From contig DARO01000001.1 of NCBI GenBank assembly GCA_002504405.1, positions 1 through 64,000 of the forward strand: a DNA stretch of 64,000 bases. The letters are read 5' to 3'. Made by a program: the position numbers and the translations under genes. The notes beneath the pieces were generated by a model, which saw nothing but the letters and a program-made list of their open reading frames with translations, searched no databases and had not been told where the DNA came from. Source of the DNA: Methanomassiliicoccaceae archaeon UBA71 (lineage in GTDB: Archaea; Thermoplasmatota; Thermoplasmata; Methanomassiliicoccales; Methanomethylophilaceae). Shown in pieces: positions 1 to 7,137 of the stretch (its first letter is position 1; each line of letters opens with the position of its first letter).

Positions 1-52
1 GAGGCCACTTTTAACGTAGGAAACTTCTTCCCAAACCCCTTACTTCCGCATT

Positions 53-61
53 CTTTTTATT
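53..61 (+). promoter_or_regulatory. Putative TATA box for the first phenylacetate-CoA ligase gene
   Basis: The T-rich element CTTTTTATT lies about 40 bases before the ATG at 99. Transcription would start near 83, giving a leader of about 16 bases that carries a weak AGGGGA ribosome site at about 87. The match to an archaeal TATA box is moderate. Confidence 0.4.
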
Positions 62-98
62 GGGCAGGACATAACCGTACTCATACAGGGGATCGATC

Positions 99-1397
99 AT
101 GTACTGGAACCCTAAGATCGAATGCATGCCGAAGGAGGACCTGAAGGCCCTTCAATACCGCGAGCTCAAGAAACTCGTGAACAACCTCTACTCATTCAAC
201 AAGTTCTACCACGACAGGATGGTCGCCCATAACGTCCACCCTGACGACATCAACTGCCTGGCGGACATCTCGAAGCTCCCTTTCATGACGAAGCAGGACC
301 TGAGGGACAACTACCCCACCAAGATGTTCACGGTCCCCAACAACGAGATCGTCAGATACCATGTCTCCTCCGGGACAACCGGGAAGCCGACCCTTGTCGG
401 ATACACCAAGAACGACCTAGAGTACTGGACCGAGGCCCTCGCCAGGTCCTTCACCTCAATAGGGATCGGCCCCGAGGACACCGTGCAGGTCTCGTATGGT
501 TACGGCCTATTCACCGGCGGTCTGGGTGCCCACTACGGGGCCGAGAAGGTCGGAGCGACGGTCCTCCCCGCGGGGACCGGAGGGACGGAGAGGCAGATCG
601 AGCTCATACAGGACCTGGGCGTCACCGCCATCGCCTGCACCCCGTCTTACCTGGTCCACCTCGGCGACGTCGCCAAGAGGATGGGGGTGGACTTCCGCAG
701 GGACACCAAGCTCCGCAAGGCAATACTCGGAGCCGAGCCCTGGTCCGAGAGCATGAGGCAGCACATCGAGGAGTCCATGGGCGTGAAAGCCTACGACATC
801 TACGGGACCTCGGAGCAGGCCGGCCCCATGTTCACGGAGTGCGAGGAGCGCAACGGAATTCACATCAGCGGCGACATCATGTACGTCGAGATCATCGACC
901 CCGACACCGGGGAGGTCCTCGAGCCCGGCCAGAAGGGCGAGATGGTCGTCACGATGCTCAAGAAGGAGGCCATGCCCATGATCAGGTACAGGATCAGGGA
1001 CATTACCATGCTCATGGACGACGAGTGCCCCTGCGGCAGGACGTCCCCCAGGATCGCCAGGATCTCCGGAAGGACCGACGACATGCTCATCATCCGTGGA
1101 ATCAACGTGTTCCCGTCGCAGATCGAGTACACCCTCCTCCAGATCCCCGAGGTCGGCGACCAGTACATGATCTACGTCACCAGGGAGGGCGCTCTGGACG
1201 ACATGCTCATCCAGGTAGAGATCAAGCCCGAGGCCTTCACGGACAAGCTGGAGGACATGGTCAGGCTCCGCGCCCGCATAGAATCCGAGCTTAAGAAATA
1301 CCTCAACATCGCTGTAAGGGTCGAGCTCAAGGAACCCGGGGAGCTGCCCAGGTTCGAGGGCAAGGCCAAGAGGGTAGTAGACAAGAGGGTGATCTGA
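99..1397 (+). CDS. paaK: Phenylacetate-CoA ligase (AMP-forming), paralog 1
   Basis: This 432-residue enzyme of the adenylate-forming superfamily should activate phenylacetate or another aryl-acetate to its CoA thioester using ATP and CoA in the cytoplasm. The P-loop-like motif SSGTTGKPT is at residues 90-98, the aromatic/adenine motif YGTSEQAGP near 235, and the hinge segment GRTDDMLIIRGINVFPSQIE near 325-345. Its length is normal for archaeal PaaK. The stop overlaps the ACT gene by one base, so the two are co-transcribed. In methanogens these ligases work beside indolepyruvate:ferredoxin oxidoreductase (encoded at 17-19.5 kb) in interconversion of aromatic amino acids and aryl-acetates. The exact aryl acid is not shown by the sequence. 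Confidence 0.93.
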   Translation: MYWNPKIECMPKEDLKALQYRELKKLVNNLYSFNKFYHDRMVAHNVHPDDINCLADISKLPFMTKQDLRDNYPTKMFTVPNNEIVRYHVSSGTTGKPTLVGYTKNDLEYWTEALARSFTSIGIGPEDTVQVSYGYGLFTGGLGAHYGAEKVGATVLPAGTGGTERQIELIQDLGVTAIACTPSYLVHLGDVAKRMGVDFRRDTKLRKAILGAEPWSESMRQHIEESMGVKAYDIYGTSEQAGPMFTECEERNGIHISGDIMYVEIIDPDTGEVLEPGQKGEMVVTMLKKEAMPMIRYRIRDITMLMDDECPCGRTSPRIARISGRTDDMLIIRGINVFPSQIEYTLLQIPEVGDQYMIYVTREGALDDMLIQVEIKPEAFTDKLEDMVRLRARIESELKKYLNIAVRVELKEPGELPRFEGKAKRVVDKRVI

Positions 1398-1825
1398 TGG
1401 CAGACGACAACATAATCACACAGCTTTCGATTTTCGTGAACAACGAGCCCGGCCGCCTGGCCTACATCTCGTCGGTGCTGAAGGACTGCGGGATCAACAT
1501 GAAGGCATTCAACCTGGCGGAGTCCACCGAGTTCGGCATCCTCAGGGCCATCGTGGAGGACCCCGACATGGCTTTCGACCTCCTCAAGTCCAAGGGGATC
1601 ATCGTCAAGAAGACCGACGTCATCGGAGTGGTCATCGACGACACCCCCGGGTCGCTCTTCCAGGCGGCGGACATACTGGGCAGGGCAGGCATCAACATCG
1701 AGTACGGGTACGCCTACTCGAGGAAGACCGCTGCGGCGTTCTTCATAAGGGTGGACGACCCCCAGAAGGCGGTCGAGATCCTGAAGGCCTCCGGCATTCG
1801 CCTCATCTTCGACTCGGAGATCTGA
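1397..1825 (+). CDS. Tandem ACT-domain protein, PaaK-associated
   Basis: This small protein of 142 residues consists of two ACT modules (about residues 8-72 and 78-140), each with the beta-alpha-beta pattern NNEPGRLAYISSVLKDCGIN / DDTPGSLFQAADILGRAGIN. ACT domains usually bind amino acids and control partner enzymes. Translational coupling to the ligase (ATG inside its TGA) suggests that it senses an aromatic amino acid and tunes the ligase. No catalytic domain is present. The partner and ligand are inferred from gene order only. Confidence 0.85.
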   Translation: MADDNIITQLSIFVNNEPGRLAYISSVLKDCGINMKAFNLAESTEFGILRAIVEDPDMAFDLLKSKGIIVKKTDVIGVVIDDTPGSLFQAADILGRAGINIEYGYAYSRKTAAAFFIRVDDPQKAVEILKASGIRLIFDSEI

Positions 1826-1827
1826 AC

Positions 1828-2790
1828 ATGGGCAATCTGAACATAGCCGTCCTCGGCGCCAAGGACTTCGCCGGCAAGGTGGGGAAGAAGGGAACCGTCA
1901 CCGACATGACCTTCTACGACCACAAGTCCGGGACCGACTCCTTCACCCTGATAGAGCCCTCCAAGTACCCCGAGAAGCTGTCGTCGCTGTTCTACTCCGT
2001 CGCGATGTCGGAGTTCGCCATACTGGTGGTGGACAAGATAGACGCCTCCCTGGGCGAGACCATCGTAATGACGGACGCCCTCGGAATCGACAGGGGATGG
2101 ATAATCCTCCAGAACTACATACAGCCCGAGCAGCTCAAGCCTCTGCTGGCGGGCACATGCCTGGAGGGGTACGAGTACAGGGAGGACGACCCCATCAAGC
2201 TCCGCGAGGAGCTAATCGCCATGGCGAAGGCAGAGGGGAAGAAGGCGGGCGACGGCACCTGCGGCTCATGCCCCATCGACAGCCACTTCAACGTCAAAGG
2301 CGTGGGCACCGTCATCCTCGGCTCCGTCATCGACGGCTACTTCAGGAAGCATGACAAGATGACAGTGTTCCCCATCAAGAGGGAGGTCATCCTGAAGTCC
2401 ATCCAGAAGCACGATCTGGATGCTGACGACGGCGTCAAGGGGGACCATGTCGGTCTGGCGCTCCGCGGCATAGAGTCCGACGAGCTCGACAGGGGGTACG
2501 TGGTGACCACGGACCCGTCCGTGAAGATGTCCAGGTCCGTGTCCGGGAGGGTCAGCCTCGTCAAGTACTGGGCCTCACCCCTGAAGGAGGGCATGGTCCT
2601 CCACATAGGGCACTGGATGCAGATGGTCCCGTGCCGTGTCACCGCGGTCGACAACGGCGACGACTTCAGGTCCGCCCAGGTGACGTTCGAGATGGAGACG
2701 GACATGATACACAAGCCCGGCGACAAGGCCATCATCATGTACCTCGAGGGCGGCAAGCTCAGGGTCGCCGGATCCGTTCCCCTGCCTTGA
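1828..2790 (+). CDS. SelB-like translation elongation factor paralog (aSelBL type) with degenerate G domain
   Basis: This 320-residue protein has an EF-Tu/SelB layout: an N-terminal GTPase-like fold (to about residue 145), then two beta-barrel domains (about 150-235, with KGVGTVILGSVIDGY; and 240-320). The barrel segment GVKGDHVGLALRGIE resembles domain 2 of EF1A/SelB. The P-loop is degenerate (GAKDFAGKVGKKGT) and the DxxG and NKxD motifs are not recognisable, so GTP binding is doubtful. It ends after the third domain and lacks the SelB winged-helix extension. Archaeal SelB-like proteins without that extension are known in archaea that do not use selenocysteine, and some have been proposed to serve Pyl-tRNA. 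It starts three bases after the ACT gene, which ties it to the ligase operon. Its function is unknown. Confidence 0.75.
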   Translation: MGNLNIAVLGAKDFAGKVGKKGTVTDMTFYDHKSGTDSFTLIEPSKYPEKLSSLFYSVAMSEFAILVVDKIDASLGETIVMTDALGIDRGWIILQNYIQPEQLKPLLAGTCLEGYEYREDDPIKLREELIAMAKAEGKKAGDGTCGSCPIDSHFNVKGVGTVILGSVIDGYFRKHDKMTVFPIKREVILKSIQKHDLDADDGVKGDHVGLALRGIESDELDRGYVVTTDPSVKMSRSVSGRVSLVKYWASPLKEGMVLHIGHWMQMVPCRVTAVDNGDDFRSAQVTFEMETDMIHKPGDKAIIMYLEGGKLRVAGSVPLP

Positions 2791-2798
2791 AAAACTAT

Positions 2799-2823
2799 CC
2801 CCTTCCCCCATCCCGGGGGAGGG
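2799..2823 (+). terminator. Putative terminator of the paaK-ACT-SelB-like operon
   Basis: A CCTTCCCCC / GGGGGAGGG stem (2801-2809 with 2815-2823, one G-T pair) follows the SelB-like stop and is trailed by the pyrimidine tract CCCTTCTCCTTC. Its placement before the promoter of the second ligase supports a terminator. Confidence 0.5.
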
Positions 2824-2865
2824 CCCTTCTCCTTCAATCCTTATGGTTCAGTCCCGAGCATACAG

Positions 2866-2874
2866 TTTTAAATA
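2866..2874 (+). promoter_or_regulatory. TATA box of second phenylacetate-CoA ligase
   Basis: TTTTAAATA is centred at 2870 and predicts a transcription start near 2895, about 38 bases before the ATG at 2933. Confidence 0.65.
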
Positions 2875-2897
2875 GGGATTGCCCGTTGGGAACAACC

Positions 2898-2914
2898 GTG
2901 CTATATGATAGCAC
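2898..2914 (+). promoter_or_regulatory. 17-bp palindromic operator before paaK2, shared with the symporter operon
   Basis: GTGCTAT-ATG-ATAGCAC is a perfect inverted repeat with 7-base arms, just downstream of the predicted start of transcription. A second perfect 17-bp copy of the same class (GTGCTAA-GTG-TTAGCAC) occurs at 46532-46548. In both, the operator starts 28 bases after the TATA centre and is preceded by CAACC. This placement suits a repressor. Confidence 0.7.
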
Positions 2915-2932
2915 TACACAGCGGTGTTAACG

Positions 2933-4234
2933 ATGGCGTTCTGGAACAAGCAAGTCGAGACGATGCCCAGGGAGGAACTGGAGAAGCTGCAGCTGAACCT
3001 TCTGAAGCTGAAGGTGCGCGAGATGTACAACGTCTCGCCCTTCTTCCACGACAGGATGAGGGAGGCGAACCTCCTGCCGGACGACATCGACAGCTTCGAG
3101 GCGTTCCGCAAGGTCCCGTTCATGAGGAAGACCGACCTCAGGGACAACTACCCCGACAAGCTCTTCGTCAGGGCGTACGAGGACCTGGTCAGGGTCCACG
3201 TCTCCTCGGGGACCACCGGAAGGCCGACGGTCGTCGGTTACACCCAGAACGACATCAACATGTGGGCGGAGTCCCTCGCCAGGGGGATGACGTCCTTCGG
3301 CATGTCCCGCAGGGACATGATCCAGAACTTCCACGGATACGGGCTCTTCACCGGGGGCCTCGGCGTCCACTACGGGGCAGAGAGGATCGGCGCCACGGTC
3401 CTTCCCATCGGGACCGGCAACACCGCCAGGCAGATACAGCTGATGCAGGACCTGCCCGTCACGACATGGGCGGGGACGCCGTCGTACATGTTCCACATCG
3501 CGGACACATGCGACCAGATGGGCATCGACATACGCGAGGACACGAAGGTCCGCCTCGCCATAGCCGGCGGAGAGCCGTGGTCCGAGAGCATGAGGAACAA
3601 GCTCCAGGACAGGACCGGCGTACGCGTCCACAACTGCTACGGGGCCAGCGAGTTCTCCGGGCCGATGTTCCTGGAATGCGAGAAGCAGGACGGCCTCCAC
3701 GTCTGGGCGGATCTGTGCTACATGGAGATCCTCGACAAGAACGGGGAGCCTTGCGCCGACGGGGAGAGGGGGGAGGTCGTGGTGACCATGCTCCAGAAGG
3801 AGGCGTTCCCCCTCATAAGGTACAAGATAGGGGACGTCTCCGCCCTCACCTGGGAGAAGTGCGAGTGCGGAAGGACCCACCCGAGGCTTATGAGGATTTC
3901 CGGCAGGACGGACGACATGCTCGTCGTCAGGGGTGTGAACGTCTTCCCGTCGCAGATCGAGAGCGTCATCGGGGAGATGCCATTCCTCTCGCCGTTCTAC
4001 CACATAACCCTGACCAACGAGAACTACATGGACCAGATGACGGTGGAGGTGGAGCTCAGCGAGGACCACCTTACCGAGGACATGGTCGAGCTGGGCAGGA
4101 TGACCAATGCGCTGAGCTCGAGGATGAAGGAGATCCTGAACATCAAGTCCGATGTCAGGCTCGTCCTCCCCGGATCCCTCAAGAGGTTCGAGGGGAAGGC
4201 CCAGCATGTAACTGACAACAGGAAGTACGACTGA
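2933..4234 (+). CDS. paaK: Phenylacetate-CoA ligase (AMP-forming), paralog 2
   Basis: This second AMP-forming aryl-acetate:CoA ligase is 433 residues from the ATG at 2933. A GTG at 2924 is in frame, but the ATG matches the start context of paralog 1 (aromatic-rich FWNKQ versus YWNPK). Motifs SSGTTGRPT, YGASEFSGP and GRTDDMLVVRGVNVFPSQIE are intact. It is a clear paralog of the gene at 99-1397 but diverges in the substrate-pocket region, so a different aryl-acetate (phenyl, indole or hydroxyphenyl) is plausible. It has its own promoter with a palindromic operator, unlike paralog 1. Its 3' end overlaps the convergent winged-helix gene by 56 bases. Confidence 0.92.
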   Translation: MAFWNKQVETMPREELEKLQLNLLKLKVREMYNVSPFFHDRMREANLLPDDIDSFEAFRKVPFMRKTDLRDNYPDKLFVRAYEDLVRVHVSSGTTGRPTVVGYTQNDINMWAESLARGMTSFGMSRRDMIQNFHGYGLFTGGLGVHYGAERIGATVLPIGTGNTARQIQLMQDLPVTTWAGTPSYMFHIADTCDQMGIDIREDTKVRLAIAGGEPWSESMRNKLQDRTGVRVHNCYGASEFSGPMFLECEKQDGLHVWADLCYMEILDKNGEPCADGERGEVVVTMLQKEAFPLIRYKIGDVSALTWEKCECGRTHPRLMRISGRTDDMLVVRGVNVFPSQIESVIGEMPFLSPFYHITLTNENYMDQMTVEVELSEDHLTEDMVELGRMTNALSSRMKEILNIKSDVRLVLPGSLKRFEGKAQHVTDNRKYD

Positions 4235-4565
4235 GTCGTTCATCCTCCCAGGGGCGGCGGCCTCCCGCATCGAGGAAATCGGAGAGGTCGCCCCCCACGC
4301 TCATCTCCAGGTCGCAGAGCCCCTTCGCATAGGTCCGCCCCAGCGGGGTCAGGTCCACCATGCTGCGTGGACGGCTGCCGTTCTCCAGGGTTACGGTCAC
4401 GATGCCGTTCCTGGCCAGGTTGTCCAGCTTCATGGGCATCCTCGGATTGGTGGAGACCATGTCGTATATCTCGGTCTTGGATTTCCGTCCGCATATGTAG
4501 AGCAGTATGATTATGCTCGTGCTGTGCTTGTCTTCCAGGATGTTCGAGATTCTAGGTCTGAGCAT
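4179..4565 (-). CDS. Small winged-helix regulator, paralog of the gene at 48691
   Basis: This 128-residue protein starts from the ATG at 4565; the longer in-frame extension upstream would run through the promoter. The core (ILLYICGRKSKTEIYDMVSTNPRMPMKLDNLARNG...) is a winged helix with a recognition segment around STNPRMPMKLDNL, followed by the wing (ENGSRPRSMVDLTPLG). The same NPRMP-KL signature is in the 98-residue regulator at 48691-48987. It probably binds DNA as a dimer. It lies convergent to paaK2 and overlaps its end, and its promoter carries direct repeats suggesting autoregulation. It could be the regulator of the ligase genes, but this is untested. Confidence 0.75.
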   Translation of the reverse strand: MLRPRISNILEDKHSTSIIILLYICGRKSKTEIYDMVSTNPRMPMKLDNLARNGIVTVTLENGSRPRSMVDLTPLGRTYAKGLCDLEMSVGGDLSDFLDAGGRRPWEDERLSRTSCCQLHAGPSPRTS

Positions 4566-4581
4566 GATAGACCTAACTGTG

Positions 4582-4600
4582 AACCGTGTATAAACCGTGT
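4582..4600 (-). promoter_or_regulatory. Direct-repeat operator over the TATA box of the winged-helix gene
   Basis: On the plus strand AACCGTGT occurs at 4582-4589 and again at 4593-4600, an 11-bp (one helical turn) spacing. The minus-strand TATA element TTTATACA lies between and within the copies. A regulator bound here would block TBP. The half-site AACCGTG also begins the flank of the palindromic operators at 2898 and 46532 (AACCGTGCTA, or ACCGTGCTA including the flank). Confidence 0.5.
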
Positions 4601-4632
4601 CGGTGGATGGTACGCTCGTTAAAATTAAGAGC

Positions 4633-4652
4633 GGGCGGTCCGGAGACCGCCC
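4633..4652 (-). terminator. Terminator of the homocitrate-synthase-like gene
   Basis: A perfect 8-bp stem GGGCGGTC / GACCGCCC with a 4-base loop lies 11 bases past the stop. On the minus strand it is followed by GCTCTTAATTTTAA, a T-rich tail typical of archaeal termination. Confidence 0.65.
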
Positions 4653-4663
4653 TTGGGCGCAGA

Positions 4664-5851
4664 TCACTCGGTCTGCTGGGGCGAGGCGGGGGCCTCGTCG
4701 TCGAAAGTGTTGTTTCCGGACATCATGTCCTCGTACAGCAGGAAGAGCTCCCTCTCGCTGAGGCTGCGGTGCATCATCGTGGACGCCTTCCTCACCATGG
4801 ACAGGAGGGACTCCGCCTCGTCCCTGCTGATCTCGATGCTCATCTTGGACATGGCGGCAACGATCGTGTTCCTCACGGAGTGCTTACCGATGATGAGGCT
4901 CCTCTCCATCCCGACCTCAGCGGGGTCGTACGGCTCGGTGCACTCGGGGTTGTTGAGGAATCCGGTCTCCTGGGCGAAGCACTTGGATCCGACGATGGGC
5001 TTCGTCGGCCATACCGCGAATCCTGAGGCAGTGGAGACGGACTCGGCTATCGGACGGAGCTTGACGGTGTCCACGCCGGTTTCGGTCCCCAGGATGTGCT
5101 TGGCCGTCATGACGACCTCCTCCAGCGGAGCGCATCCTGCCCTGGGGCCGAGCCCCATGGTGGTGGTCCTAATGAACTTGGCACCAGACTTGACGGCGGC
5201 GAGGGCGTTCGCGGTGGCCATGCCGAAGTCGTTGAGGGCTATCATCTCCACGTCGAAGCCAGAGATCTGCTTGATCATCTTGATCCTCTCGTTGCATGTG
5301 AAGGGATCCTCGATCCCGAGGCTGTCGCTGTACCCGAAGCGGTTAGCCCCAGCCTCCTTGGCGACCTTGGCGAAATCTATGAGGAATCCGAGGTCAGCAC
5401 GGGATGCGTCCTCGGCAACGACCGAGATGTACAGGCCGTGCTGCGCAGCGTAGTCGGTGGACTCGTATATCTTGTCCAGGACCCACTGGTGGTCCTTCTT
5501 CAGCATGTTCTCCATCTGGATGTTCGACGAGGGCAGAGCGATGGTGACGGAGTCCACATCGCAGTCGATACTTGCGTTGATGTCCCCTATGTCTGCCCTG
5601 TTCCATGCCATTATGGACGCCTTCAGGCCCATGTGCGCGATGTGCCTGACGGTCTTCTTCTCCTCCTCTCCGAGGATGGGGTTGCCCGCCTCTATCTGGG
5701 GCACGCCGGCATCGTCCAGAAGCTGGGCGATCCTGTATTTTTCGATGCTGGAGAAAACCGCTCCCGCTGCCTGCTCCCCCGTGCTCAGAGTGGAGTCGCA
5801 TATGCAGAGGGGCGCGCTGAGACAGCTCACTACCTCGTTCTTGCTCTTCAT
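4664..5851 (-). CDS. Homocitrate synthase/isopropylmalate synthase family protein lacking the metal-binding and catalytic residues
   Basis: The 395-residue protein aligns over its whole length with NifV/AksA-type homocitrate synthases of the DRE-TIM family (EAGVP-like DDAGVPQIEAGNP at 48-58, DxSRAD at 148-153, NDFGMATANALAAV at 207-220, ALEEVV-like PLEEVV, GKHS near 338). Key residues are gone. The DTTLRDGEQ motif reads DSTLSTGEQ (19-27; Arg to Ser, Asp to Thr). The metal pair HxH reads IAL (204-206). The Asn ligand of NGxGER is Met232. The HESGIH acid/base motif reads QETGFL (294-299). All four usual metal ligands are therefore replaced while the fold is kept. The gene looks intact, with a GAGGG ribosome site, a promoter and a terminator. 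It is probably a pseudoenzyme, or a TIM barrel with a new role. Confidence 0.85.
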   Translation of the reverse strand: MKSKNEVVSCLSAPLCICDSTLSTGEQAAGAVFSSIEKYRIAQLLDDAGVPQIEAGNPILGEEEKKTVRHIAHMGLKASIMAWNRADIGDINASIDCDVDSVTIALPSSNIQMENMLKKDHQWVLDKIYESTDYAAQHGLYISVVAEDASRADLGFLIDFAKVAKEAGANRFGYSDSLGIEDPFTCNERIKMIKQISGFDVEMIALNDFGMATANALAAVKSGAKFIRTTTMGLGPRAGCAPLEEVVMTAKHILGTETGVDTVKLRPIAESVSTASGFAVWPTKPIVGSKCFAQETGFLNNPECTEPYDPAEVGMERSLIIGKHSVRNTIVAAMSKMSIEISRDEAESLLSMVRKASTMMHRSLSERELFLLYEDMMSGNNTFDDEAPASPQQTE

Positions 5852-5917
5852 TTGAATCCCTCACGTTCCGCTGTGCATCAATGCGGATTTGTGGTGCACC
5901 CGGATGATGGGCACGCG

Positions 5918-5930
5918 CGTATATTAATTA
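5918..5930 (-). promoter_or_regulatory. TATA box for the homocitrate-synthase-like gene
   Basis: On the minus strand TTAATTAATATAC lies about 75 bases before the ATG at 5851 and gives a leader of roughly 45 bases. It sits between the Pelota stop and this gene, so the latter can be transcribed independently. Confidence 0.55.
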
Positions 5931-5942
5931 ATTCTAAGAGCG

Positions 5943-6983
5943 TCATCCGAGCCTGTACCTGAGCAGGGCACCCATGCCTCCCAGGGATGCGAGAATCTTC
6001 CCGCCGTCATGCTGGGAGGATACCACCAGAACCGATCCCTTCTGGGATTCCACCGCGCGGACGATGTCGTCCATGTCCTGCTCGCGCAGCTTGGTGTCCA
6101 GGACGAGGAGCTTCTCCACCGCGCCGGAAACGGCCGCGTCGCGGACCTCGTTGGTCCCGTAGGTGGCGAGGCCGTTCCTGCCGATCTCCGTCATAAGCTG
6201 GTCCACGGCCTCCATCTCAGAGCCCACCGCGGAGTCCCTCAGGACCTCCGCCCCCATTCCGGTCTTGATAAGTTCGTTGACCCCGACCATGCCGCATTGC
6301 CCCGTGTGGTACACATGCACCTTGCCGAACGTCGCCGGGTCCGCCTTCTTCAGGTCCTCGGCCATGGACTCCTTCTCGAACCCGGGGCCGAGAACGACCA
6401 CGGGCATCCCCGGCTCCATAAGGGGCACGACCTTGGAGATTATCTCATCGTGGTATCCGTCCGTCTGGGGCTTCTCCGCGTACTGCTTCCCCGATCTCCC
6501 GGAGCGTATCGTGGTCACCTCCTTCAGCCCGAACTGCCTCAGGACCGCGATGGTCGCCTCGTCCTGATCCAAGGACACGAAGACTATGCGCGGCTTCTTG
6601 GAATCCCTCACCGCCCTGTCCAATCTCTCGAGCTGGGTCTCTCTCCAGTGCGCCTTCGACACCAGGAGGCTGTCCCCCACCTCCAATATCAGCGTGTGGT
6701 GCTGTCCGATGTCCTGGGGCCCCGTCTCTATGGTCCCCAGCAGCTTCAGGCGGAGGTCGTCCTCCGAAAACTCGATCTTCTCAACGCGCACGCCCAGAGT
6801 CATCCTCTTCTTCTCAGCCCTCTCGGCGCGGAGCTTGTCCGCCGCCTTCTCCTCGCGCCTGGTAGTTGAGGCGGTCACAAGGTCCCCCACCTCGATGACG
6901 TTGTAAAGGTGCCAGACGTCCTCGTCGGTCTCGACCTGCACCCTGATGCCGGATCCGTCGGGGTCCCTTCCGAGTATGCGCAT
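5943..6983 (-). CDS. pelA: Pelota/Dom34 mRNA surveillance and ribosome rescue protein
   Basis: Pelota enters the A site of stalled ribosomes and, with aABCE1, splits them. The 346-residue protein from the ATG at 6983 shows the N-terminal Sm-like domain (MRILGRD..., VWHLYNVIEVGDLVTASTTR), the eRF1-like central domain (HHTLILEVGDSLLVSKAHW; VFVSLDQDEATIAVLRQFG) and the C-terminal eRF1 domain 3 (AVGSEMEAVDQLMTEI, LATYGTNEVRDAAVSGAVEKLLVLDTKL). As in true Pelota, it has no GGQ motif. The start fits the family consensus M(K/R)IL; an ATG at 6989 is also possible. It is divergent from carA. Confidence 0.95.
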   Translation of the reverse strand: MRILGRDPDGSGIRVQVETDEDVWHLYNVIEVGDLVTASTTRREEKAADKLRAERAEKKRMTLGVRVEKIEFSEDDLRLKLLGTIETGPQDIGQHHTLILEVGDSLLVSKAHWRETQLERLDRAVRDSKKPRIVFVSLDQDEATIAVLRQFGLKEVTTIRSGRSGKQYAEKPQTDGYHDEIISKVVPLMEPGMPVVVLGPGFEKESMAEDLKKADPATFGKVHVYHTGQCGMVGVNELIKTGMGAEVLRDSAVGSEMEAVDQLMTEIGRNGLATYGTNEVRDAAVSGAVEKLLVLDTKLREQDMDDIVRAVESQKGSVLVVSSQHDGGKILASLGGMGALLRYRLG

Positions 6984-7103
6984 GGCCATCCCTATCCCCT
7001 GGCACCTATAATAACCTGTAAGAAGGCCCCGTAGTCTTATAGGAGGTGTTTTGTCCATTATCGGACATCATCATTCGGGGGCTGTCTCGCCCTTTCCAAA
7101 GGG

Positions 7104-7111
7104 GTTATATA
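7104..7111 (+). promoter_or_regulatory. TATA box of carAB, probably leaderless
   Basis: GTTATATA is centred about 30 bases before the ATG at 7138, so the transcript would start at or within a few bases of the start codon. No ribosome site precedes the ATG. Confidence 0.65.
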
Positions 7112-7137
7112 CGGTACGAAAATCTGATAATTCCCCG

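Noticed and set aside
2927..4270. 447-codon frame antisense to the second ligase
   Set aside because: Codon-bias shadow of paaK2 with no recognisable domain.
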